Source: Loxodes magnus (Eukaryota > Ciliophora > Karyorelictea > Loxodida > Loxodidae). From it: DNA of 64,000 nucleotides. The notes below the pieces were generated by a model, which saw only the letters and a program-made list of their open reading frames with translations, had not been told where the DNA came from and ran no database searches. Position 1 is the stretch's first letter. Each line of letters starts with the position of its first letter. The stretch is taken from NCBI GenBank assembly GCA_946699065.1, contig CAMPDV010002038.1, forward strand, positions 1 to 64,000. Reading direction: 5' to 3'. Of the stretch, positions 1 through 10,467 are shown one piece after another. The position numbers and the translations under genes were made by a program.

Positions 1-1125
1 ATTCAAATTAAATGGATTTTATATTAAATGGTAAAATATTTAATTTCTTCTAAATATTTTAGAATAAAAGTTATTTTTAAGAAAACATATTCTGATAAAA
101 ATTTGGTTAATTAACACATTATATAAAAAAATGATTTAGTTAAAAAAGCTTAAAAGTAGAATAAGAAGAAGAATAGCATAAATTAAAAATATCTAGTATT
201 ATAAAAAATATCTATATATATAAAATTTTTATAATTATTAAAAAAATAGTAGATATAAAATTTTAATTTATAGTAAATGAAAATTTAAATAACCTTAGCA
301 AAATATAAATAAGCATAAAATTATCTAATAAGTAAAAGTAAAATATCCAAATAACTGTATATAAAGAATAGTTTTAATAAAGAAAATACTAAAATAAAGA
401 TAATAAAGATATTATAGAATTAAAAATTTTAATAAAATTAAGGTACCATATCATATATATGACTTGCAGTTTATTTTTAGTACCTATTAGAAGCTTATTA
501 ATTTAATTCTACTTAATAATTTTAACTATTAGTAATAAAAATTGATGCAGCTTTAATTAAGTAAAATTTAAATAGTATAGAAAAGAAGCAAACCTTATTA
601 GAATCTATTGATTATAAATACAACAAATCAATAAAAGTAAAGATATCTTTAATATATAAATTAAGGGTAAATGTTAATGAAGCCAAAGTTATTATATCAA
701 ATATTGCTTTCAATTAAAATAATCAAAACTTTTTTTTGTCTTTAGTAAAAATAAAGGTATAAGTATTAATACTTTTTGTGCAGGAAACTTCCATAATGAT
801 GAAGGAATTATATAAATAGGGAGAAAATAAAAAAATAGGAATATATATAAAAATTTCTTAATTATCTTAAGCTTAAAAGCTTTTTCATTAACTTACATTA
901 TTTATTAAAAAGTTGTCTAGAAAGAGAAACAATCCTACTATCTAAATACTCATAAAGTGTTCTTATAAACTATAATATGTTTAAGAAATAATTAATTTTA
1001 TTAAAAGACAAAAGAACAATCAGAACTAGTTATTATTTAGTTTAAATACATTTTATTTTATAAAAGAAAGAAAATTAAAAAACATGATTAAAGATTTTTA
1101 AATAAATAAGTATAAGAAAAAAATT
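1..1125 (+). other. A-rich leader before gene A, no gene seen
   Basis: Very AT-rich stretch without a recognisable coding signal. Its second half (about 420-1,190) is related to 25,180-25,960, the leader of A', so the leader was duplicated together with the gene. Copies are at 28,951-30,075 and 59,561-60,680. Confidence 0.6.
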
Positions 1126-1189
1126 AAAAATTATAATGGAAAGGTAAAAAAATAATGTAAAGGGTAAATAAAGACTTAATTATTTTAAT
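1126..1189 (+). promoter_or_regulatory. Conserved block before gene A start
   Basis: A block of about 65 bp directly before the ATG is kept in all seven copies of the A family on + (also before 4,735, 25,964, 30,139, 33,659, 56,580 and 60,744). It reads roughly ATAATGGAAAGGTAAAAA, then AAAGGRTAAATAAAGAC, then TTAATTATTTTAAT. The surrounding leaders differ in length, so this is likely promoter or 5' UTR sequence; the function is inferred only from conservation. Confidence 0.5.
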
Positions 1190-4100
1190 ATGAAGATACT
1201 GAAAATCATATTTTGAATTTTTTATGCTTTATTTTTCTTTGCATAGAATGATAATTTCTTTTTATTTTAGATAATGCTCTTTCATTTTTTCGCTTTTATT
1301 AAAGTTTTCTATTGCAGTATTTTCAATATTTAATAAAAGAGAATGCAAAATTGACTAATGAGAGATACTTCAGCACTTCCTTGTTTTTTTATAAAGATGG
1401 ATTTTTTATAATTTAGTTTATATTCCTGGTTTAAATAATTTATTATCTGTTTCCTTAAACGACTGTAAAAAAGATTTTTCTTATTTTATTAAAAATGTAT
1501 AGAAATGTAATTATTTATTTAATAAAAGTATATAATTGAATGAAATTTTTGTATTATTTATTTTAAATTTTGTATTCAATTTTAATAGAATAAATCCTTT
1601 TTTAAGTGCTTAAGGAAATGTTTTAATTAATTTTAATTATCTTTAGTAAATTTTACTCTGCTTAGAATAGTACAACTATAAAGCTTTTAAATGGTTACTC
1701 TATTATTTAATGAGTGTTTTATGCAAATCTTAATCCTTCAATTAAATATACATTGAAGATTAAAAGTTATGTTCATAGATTAAATTTAGATTTTATGATT
1801 AAGACATTGCTTTTCTACTTCTTTTTGCAATCTCTTTAGATTTTTTAATCCAGTAAGATGAGAATGCATTTGATTTAATCCGCTTTTAGAAAGATGAAAC
1901 TTAAGGAACTAAAATTATACAGATTGGATATTTGCTGTTCGTGTACTTTGATTTTCTTAGAAATATTAAAGTATTTTGTTTGATTTTTGATAAGAGAGTT
2001 CAATTTAACTTTCGTTAGGTTTTTATATAAAACTTAGAGCCTTTTTGTCTTAGTTAATTTCTTTCACTTGTGAAAGCTAAAAAAACTCTAAACTATTATA
2101 GATTCCTCAGTACAGCTATAAATGATACTGGTAATTAAAAAGATCTTAAGTGATATGTTATAGCAAAAAAGAAGTCTTTGATAGTAGCAAGCTAATGAGT
2201 GAAGGAAAAGTAATCCATTTACTTAGTTAAAAATGCAAAAATATGACTTGACAAATGTAAGCTAAATTTAAGAAATCAAAATTAAACCTAAGCATACTAA
2301 AAGTAATCCTCAAGCCAACACTATTCAATTATATAGTTGATAAAGTTTCAATTAGATAGTTTATAGATATCTAACTTGCTAGGAATAAGAAAATTCTCTA
2401 ATAAAGTTTGAATTATTCCAAGATTAAGATTAAAAGGAAAAAAGACAAGTTGTTGATTCTATTATTAGAACAAAATCTATAAAGATTGAGAATCATATTT
2501 ATAACATATGAGAGTCAAATCACTACATCTAGACAAGAAGTTAGACTATAATTAAAATTTATGTATGAGAGTATCACTTAGAAAGATCTGCAAGATATTC
2601 CTAGATATAATAGTCAAAGTATAAAGTTTTTGATTGAACAATTTTACAAGTAAAACTGAATAATATTAAGGATGAAAAAAGAATAATATTCGAATATCAA
2701 GAATAGAGAACCAAGAAAAATTAAATAAAGCTTTACAAAACAAAAATAATGAAAAATAGAAAAAAATAGAAATGAAAGGTTCGAGTACTCGGAGTATGTC
2801 AGAAAATAAATAAATGTTAAAGCAATTTAACATTAGATATAAAAAATTAAAAGCAAATTAAGAGTTTAGAAATAATAAATAATCTAATATAGATAGAAAT
2901 AGAATTAAATAAATTTGAGGAAAGAGAATCGCTCCAAAAGAAACTTTTTAAAAAGCTATGTATCATTTAAAATTAAATATCCTACAAATTAAACACATAG
3001 CACAGAATTATTTTTAAAATATAAATAGATAAAGTTCTGAACAAAACTATTAAGAAAATCTTAGATAATCTAATGAACAGATTATAAAACTTTTGAGATA
3101 AGTTAAAAATTTATGAAAGAAAGGGCAATTAATATTTATAGTTAAAGTGAAATAAACAAAATTTTTATAAAGCATAGCTAAAATTAAAAACCTATAGAAC
3201 ATATAACAAATATAAATTCACATAATAAGCAAATGCAAGTAAATCAAAATTTAAAAGTAATAAAGGCAGGATTTTATCAAGAAAACATTTCTTAAATGAA
3301 AAATGAAATACTTGGTAAGATTATTAAGGATATATCAAAATTTAACCTTTTTAAAGTGAATGTTATTAGACAATCATTTAGCGTTATTAAATTAGAAATA
3401 GAAATTATTTAAGCTATATTAGAGTCTATAAAAAAAATTTGAAGCGCTTAGTAAAAAAATTATGAAAAAGACTATTTGAAGTAATGATGATTACTTTTTT
3501 AGGAAAAAAGAAGATTATAAAAATGCCATAAACTTATCTAAATTTAATCTTACCTAAGATTAGACAGTAGAGATAATTAAATAGCCAAAAAGAATTTTAC
3601 AGTCGATTAGCAATTAAACTATAATCAGATCAACTATGGAAATCCAGAAATTATAAATTTTTTAAAAATAGGATTAGAATCTTATCACTTAGAGTTTAGT
3701 CAAAGCAATATAATAATTTAAGAGTAATTCGAATTTCATAATCTAAAGATTCAAGTTAGTTGATAAAGGAATTTTTATAAAAATTGATAAATTAAGTTAA
3801 TAATAATTTAGAGATTTCATTTCAAAGGATTTAGATATGACTAAAATGAAATAAAATAGCACAAAGTTTAATATAAAGTTTAAAAGGAATAATAATATTA
3901 CTTAGTAAACTAAAATGATTAAACAAGAACTGAAAATAAGAAGCTAAAATATTAGTTATAAAGATTTAAGAATTAAAAAAGAAGAATCATAGAGATATTG
4001 TAAAATTCTGATTTATAGTAAAAATATTTTTAAAATAACAATTAATTCTTATAAAATGAAATAAGTAAAGAGGATTTATAAGATACATATTAGAGAAATA

Positions 4101-4369
4101 ATTAAAGAGAAAACTAAATAAGTTATAAAGGCAAAAAAAAATAAAAATTAAAGTTAAAGAAAGTAAAACGGACAGATAAAAGAAATTAAATAAACTATCA
4201 CAAAATTAGAGAAAATAAAACAACTAATATAAAGTAGGGAATTTTGCAATTAAATTAAAAAATTTAAAAAAATAATAATAAAAAATAAATAGAAATTGAT
4301 TGGTACATAAATGCAAGCTAAGTAGAAAATAGTTTAGAATTTATATTAAATGAAAGAAATAAAATGTAA
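1190..4369 (+). CDS. Gene A1, long protein with hydrophobic N-terminus, unknown family
   Basis: Read with TAA/TAG as Gln and TGA as Trp, the frame of the ATG at 1,190 stays open to an arbitrary end at TAA 4,367 (about 1,060 codons; the frame is arithmetically continuous). The N-terminus (MKILKIIFWIFYALFFFAQN) looks like a signal peptide or first membrane segment, followed by more hydrophobic stretches to about residue 250 and then a Lys/Gln/Asn/Ile-rich body likely to form helices and coiled coils. Support for the frame: compared with B1, codons TGA 2,123 and TAA 2,132 correspond to TGG 5,678 and CAA 5,687, and A1/A2 differences fall often at third positions. In the middle of the gene another frame also looks protein-like, so local frame changes cannot be excluded. 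No domain recognised. The end is a guess based on where similarity among A, B and A' fades. Confidence 0.5.
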
Positions 4370-4671
4370 TTAAAATATTGCCAATAAAAAAAATAAAGAT
4401 ATATTTAATAAAGAATATAATAAAAGTATTACTTTCTTCTTATAAATTAACTTAATAAAAAATTTATAGTTTTAAATAAAAGAAAATATTTTTAAAATTT
4501 AAATAAATAATTTAAAAAAAATAAACTTATAAATTTGGATAATAGTGAATATAGATAGGTTATAATAAGAAACAAAAATGAATATTATATCAAAAATTAT
4601 ATACATTTATATGAAAAAGTGTAAAAGTTGCTTATAAATCTCATAAAAAATTACATAATAGTTCCTAATTA
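4370..4671 (+). other. Spacer between A1 and B1
   Basis: A-rich, no gene seen. A segment near 4,560-4,680 recurs at about 28,300-28,400 and 58,910-59,000 in the spacer after A', joined there to different neighbours, so it is a piece of the 3' flank of this gene family. Confidence 0.5.
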
Positions 4672-4734
4672 AAATTATAATGGAAAGGTAAAAAATATAA
4701 TGTAAAGGATAAATAAAGACTTAATTATTTTAAT

Positions 4735-6990
4735 ATGAAGATACTGAAAATCATATTTTAATTTTTTATGCTTTATTTTTCTTTGCTTAGAATTGCAAAT
4801 TCTTCTTAAAACTTTTTGGATAAATGTTCTATCATTTTTATCGCTTTTACTAATGTTCTCTATTACAGTATCATCTATTTTTAAGAGAGAATGTAAAATT
4901 GACTAATGAGAGACACTTTAGTGTTTCTTTATTCCTTTTATTTATAAAAAATATATTGATTATAATTTAATTTTTATCCCTATTTTAACTAATTTATTTT
5001 CGTTTTATTTCCTTAAACGACTGTAAAAATGATTTTTCTTATTTTATTAAAAATTTATAGAAATTTAATTATTTATTTAACAAAAATATATAATTGAATG
5101 AAATTTTTGTATTATTTATTTTATATTATTTTGGTAGTAATAAATTTAATAGAATTAATCCTTTTTTAAGTGTTTAAGGAAATGTTTTAATTAATTTTAA
5201 TTATCTTTAGTAAATTTTACTCTGCTTAGAATAGTACAACTATAAAGCTTTTAAATGGTTAGTCTATTATTTAATGAGTGTTTTATGCAAATCTTAGAAT
5301 TTTAATAAAATAGATATTGAAAGTTATGTTCATAGATTTAATTTGATTTCTATGATAAAAAACATTTTTTCTACTTTTTGTTTACAATTGTCGGTTTTTT
5401 TAATCCAGTAAGATGATTTTGCATTTTATTAGATTCGCTTTTAGACAGATGAAATTTAAGGAATTAAAATGGGTAAAGATTGGATATTTACTGCTTATGA
5501 GCTTTGACTTTCTTTAGAAAGATTAAGTATTTTGTTTGATTTTTGATGAGAGAGTTCAAGTTAAAAAACTGTAGGTTTTTATATAAACTTAGAGCATTTT
5601 TGTCTTAGTTAGTTTCTTTCATTTGTAAAAGCTGAAAAGCCTCTAAACTATTATAGATTCCTCAGTACAGTTATAAATGGTACTGGCAATGAAAAAGATC
5701 CTTAAGGCATTGTTATATCAAAAAAGAAGTCTTTGATAGAAGCAAGCTAATGAGTGAAGATTCTTTAATCTGTTTACTTAGTTAAAGATGTAAAAATATG
5801 GCTTGACAACTATAAACTTTATTTTAGAAGTTATAAAAACAAGTCTAAGCATACCAAAAGTAATCCTTAAACCAACACAAATCAAATATACAACCAAAAG
5901 ATAAATTTTAAATTAGATAATTTATAGATTCTTAGTTTGTTAGAGCAAGATAACTCCATATCAAAATCTAGAATTATTCCAAGAATAAGATTAAAAGGAA
6001 AAAAATCCAAGTTACTGATTCTTTTATTAGAGCAAAAACTTTAAAGAATTGGAAATAAAATTCTATAACTTATCAAAGGCAAAAAGGTAAACAACTACAT
6101 TTAGATAAGAAGCAAAACTTAATTAAAAGCATTAGTTTATATTTACGTATAAGAATATTACTTAGAAAGACCTAAAAGATTACTTCTAGATATAATAATA
6201 AAACTATAAAGTTTTTGATTGAATGATTTGAGGCAGAACAAAAAGGTTGAATATTAAGAAAAGATAATTAAGAAGAATTAAATAAAACTTTACAAAGCAA
6301 AAACTAATTAAAATAGAAAAATTACAAATGAAAGATCCGAGCACTCAAACACCTAATCTAATAAATAAAAGCAGATTAACTTTATATGTGAAAATATGAA
6401 ATACCAAACTAAGAGTAAATATATAATAGAAATAGAATTAAGTAAATTTGATGAAAGGGAATTGTTCCAACAGAGAAATTTCTTTAGATTATTTAAAATT
6501 AAATAGTCTACAAGATATACACATAAAAATGAATTATTATTAAAATATAAACAGGTAAAATCCTGAAGTAAGCTTATATAATTTAATGAACAAATTAGAA
6601 AACTATTTAGATATGTTAAAAATTTATGAAAGAAACGTAATATTTATAGGTAAAGTGAAATCGGATAAACTTTTTTAAGACATAGTTAAAAACCTGTAGA
6701 ACATCTAACAAATATAAATTAACAAAAAAGGAAAATGTAAGTAAATTAAATCTTAAAAACAATGAAGGAAGAATTTTTAGAAAGAAAACTTTTTATAAGT
6801 AAAAATGAAAGATAAAAGAATACTAACCACTAAAGTATAGATAAGAAAACAACTAGAAAAAGAAGGATTTCTACAAATAAATTAAATTAACCAATTTAAA
6901 AGAGTAAAAAATAATTAATTATAAGGTAAAAAGGATTCGATATCTAAAATCAAGCTAAGGTGAAAATGTTTTAGAGTCTATATTAAATAA
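4735..6990 (+). pseudogene. Gene B1, shortened paralogue of A
   Basis: Starts with the same conserved upstream block and the same first codons as A1, but one base is missing after codon 8 (the run at about 4,759), which takes it out of the frame used in A1 and B2; small compensating indels follow. About 900 bp matching A1 positions 3,290-4,160 are absent, so the protein would lack its third quarter, while the C-terminal motif SQ-GEN-LESILN is kept near 6,950. Codons in shared parts show Trp (TGG) and Gln (CAA) where A1 has TGA and TAA. Probably a decaying copy; the end is estimated. Confidence 0.45.
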
Positions 6991-9045
6991 AAGAAAAAAG
7001 TTTAATAAAGGTCCTATCATTTTAAAAATTATAAAACATATTTATAAGAGTATAAATAAAAAAAGTAGCTTATAATCTAGGATAAAAATGAATATCGATT
7101 ATATATAATAAAAAACATAAATTACATATACTTTAAAAAATTATATAGTAAATAATATATTTGAAAAAGTGTAAAATTGAATATATATCTTATAAAAATC
7201 ACATATAGTTCATAAATAATTCTTTAAAATGTTGTTATGAAAAAGATATTAAATAAAGTAATTGAAAGACAAAAATTTATCTATTAAAAATAAATAAACA
7301 TAACAAATCATAAATATCTAACCAATTTATAAAATTTATTAAGGTTAAAAGTATAAAACATCATTTTATATACATAAGAGTGAAAAAGTAGAAAATAATA
7401 AAATAAATGGTAATTAAAAATATTGATAAAATATATAATTATAAAAAACATTATAAAGAAATAAAAAAGTAAATAATAAAAATATAAGTAAAATTTAAAA
7501 ATTATAAAGTAAAAAAATTTATTAAAATAGTAAAATAAAATAATGCTTAAAAAAGTAAAAATATAAATAATTTAAAATTTATGAAATAAAAAAGTAAATT
7601 CAGAAAGTAAAAAATAAAAAATATGAATAATTTCAAAAATTTAATAGTTTGTGATTGAATGTCAATATATTGAAATATAAAGGATAATAATATTGTTAAT
7701 TTATTAAATACTAGAGCTAAGTAAAAGCTAGAATCCAAGGATTTTAGGATAAAGAGCAAAATATTTAATTTTAATTAAATAATTTAGAATAAAAACTTGG
7801 CTTCAAAAAAAATATTTAGATAAAAGCTTGGCTAATTAACTCATAATAAAAAAGAGAAGCATGATTTAATTAAATATTTAAAAGGTTAAAAATAGTAAAA
7901 TAAGAAGAATAACTTAAAGTAAAAAAAATTTATTATAGAAATAGAAAATAGATATCCTTTAAAATTTGTATCAATACTAAAAAATTATACAATTGCTATC
8001 AAATCTTAATCCATATTAAATGAAAGTTTAAATAAACTTAGCAAAAATATAAATAATAAGTATAGCATTATTTAAAAATAAAAAATTAAAGTAATATAGT
8101 TATTGTACATAAAGGATAATTTTAATAAAAGGATTATAAAAATTAAAGATAATTAAGGAATCAGAGTAATTAAAATTAATTAAATCTAAAAAAATTAGAA
8201 ACATAAAGTTAAATATCAATTAATCTTATCTTAAGGAAAAAGACATTCATTGTTGCAAAGTTATTTTAATCAGAAAATAAAAAACCATGAAAGAAAATCT
8301 CAAAATATTGAAAATTTATTTAAAAAAATTTAAAATATTTTAATCAAAAATACAAAAGTGTACGATTAAAGAATTAAAAATGGATAAAAAATATAAATGA
8401 AATAAATAATGATTTAAATTAAAAAAAATATTTCTGATATAAATATTAAAAATAATTTCCCACTTGAGAAATAAAATCTGAATATGATCAATGTGCTATA
8501 TAAGGGATAAAAAAAGTAAAATATAATTATAAAAAATATTTAGATTTAAAATATGAAATTATCATATAATGCTTAATAAATTTAGAAAAGAAAATATTTT
8601 ACAAAAGTTAAAATTTTTATTTAAAATAATAGTATTTAACTTTTCGAGCTTGTAATTTTTAAATTTTGTAGTAAGATTTTTTTAATATTTTTAATATTCT
8701 GCTTCTTTTATCTTAAATTAGTTTCTTGATTGATTATGCACAAAATTTATTCATCTTATATTTTTTAATAATTTTTAATGAGGTAAAATATAAATTTATT
8801 AATAATAAAAATTTTATTTAAAAATATTTAAACTTTATCTCAAAAAATATTCTAGTTATCAATTTTAGTTATTTTAGCCTAATACTAAAACAACTAAAAT
8901 ATTTTATTAATATTTAAATTATATATTTTTTTTAATTGGTAAAATTTTTCTAGTAGATTAATTACAAAAAGTAAAAATTGTTTTTGTCTTGTAGTGAAGA
9001 AATTTAACTAACTTGGAGTTGTATTAAAATTATAAATCATAATCT
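6991..9045. other. A-rich spacer, no gene seen
   Basis: Up to about 8,640 the + strand is dominated by A with short T-containing words, low in complexity and without codon structure. The part 7,000-8,100 is closely related to 27,260-28,250 in the same unit and to 36,000-37,100 and 57,900-58,900. Relative to unit 2, unit 1 lacks about 40 bp near 7,391 and 250 bp near 8,175. From 8,640 to 9,045 composition is balanced between A and T but nothing is recognisable. Confidence 0.6.
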
Positions 9046-9720
9046 AAAATCTATGTTGTTTCTTGTCAGCCATATAGATCATAATTCCTTTTCCTTATCT
9101 TAGATCTTCTACTCATTATCCTTCATATTTGTTTCCATTTTTATACGTAAATGCTTAATATACATTCTTCTTATCTTTCACTCTCTCTTTGATACAACAC
9201 TTCTTCATTTTACTCATTTTCTAGCGTATTCTAAATTAAAGTATTTTCTTCTTAAGTTTCTTCTTATTTATATCACTAAATATATTCTCTTCTCTCTTAC
9301 TGTGCTTCTATCTTCTTTATACCATTAAATATGGTTTTCTCGTCTTCAGTTTTTATATTAATTTTACAACTAAGTATATTCTTCTCTTCTTCAGTTTCAA
9401 TATATTTGATACACTAAATATATTCTTCTATTTTTCATTTTCTTTCTCTTTTAGAAAATTAATTATATATTTCTCTTCTTAAGCTACTATCTTATGTATA
9501 GCAATTCTTATATTCACTTCCTCTTGCATATAATCTTGTAATTCCTTCAAATTTTGCTCCACATTTTCTAAATTCATTATAAAAGCTTCTTCCTTTTTTC
9601 AACATTTTTACATTTTTTCTAGTAGTAAACACTCTGAAGAATTCTATTATGTCTCTCATTTTTATTCCTTCTCTCAACTCTTATCATTCCACATATGTAT
9701 TTTTGAATTTTTCTATTAAG
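9046..9720 (-). pseudogene. Decayed kinase-MORN fragment
   Basis: On the - strand this carries the tail of a kinase domain (CWKKEEAFIMNLENVEQNL, compare CWKQESDLRMDLENVMQKL in the neighbouring gene), a Glu-rich linker, and a single MORN-like unit at about 9,060-9,160 (KYEGQWVEDLRQGKG). The parts lie in different frames, so at least two frameshifts separate them. The front of the kinase domain is not visible upstream. It is an inverted, degraded relative of the gene at 10,468, with TGA and TAA read as Trp and Gln inside the MORN motif. Confidence 0.65.
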
Positions 9721-10467
9721 CATTTTCAATAATGTGATTACTTTTAAAGCTAGGAGTAAAGTAAATTTTTTTCTGATGTTTGGCTTTTATGTTGAAATAT
9801 TAAGGCTATCTTTTTGCATTTTTAAGTAAAGCTTGCATTGTTTTAGTATGCTATTTGTAAACTTTTAGCCTTTTATAAATTTTATCTTCAGCTGTTTGCA
9901 AAAAGTTTAATAAATTTTTGTTATATGAATTTAAGTTTTTTGTATGCATAGTTTTAAGCTAAATTGATTCATTTTGTACAATGTTTAAAAAAGCTAGATT
10001 AATAGAATAGTCAAGTAGCAATAATTTCATTATTTGTGTATAAATCATTGAGAGATCAGAATTTAAGTGTATTTAATAGTTTTCTAAAAACTAAATTTTC
10101 TTCTTATTTTACAAATTTTTTATTTATACTGAAAAAAAGATGAAAAGTTTATTTTTTTTATTATTTAAAATAAAAAATTATACTTCAAATATAATCTAAG
10201 TTTAAAAAAAAGCAAGTTTAAAGATACAGTTACTGCATTAAAAAATTAATATAAGTTTTCTAAGGTGTTTATTTGTTTTTTTATTGATTTATGATTAAAA
10301 CATCTAATTTTTCTATGTTAAAAGTGGGAAAATTGTCTTTTCTAATTTCGTTCATTTTTAGCAAATAGTATTAAAATATTTTAAAAATCATTTTTCAAAC
10401 TTTTTTTTTAGTAAAAAGAGCTTTTAAATTAGTTTATAAAAAAATAAAATTATAAAATATTTCAAGC
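9721..10467. other. Region between divergent kinase-MORN relic and gene
   Basis: AT-rich. The - strand can be read as a Lys/Gln-rich peptide upstream of the relic, but nothing identifies it and I do not call a gene. It presumably holds the promoter of the kinase-MORN gene; no motif stands out. Copy at 38,957-39,718. Confidence 0.4.

Noticed and set aside
7547-7759. A - strand ORF of 70 codons, strongly hydrophobic, recurring at 36,508 and 58,529
   Set aside because: It lies in the low-complexity A-rich spacer; its Phe/Leu/Ile content is what poly-A-rich DNA gives on the other strand, and it is open only under a code this genome does not use.
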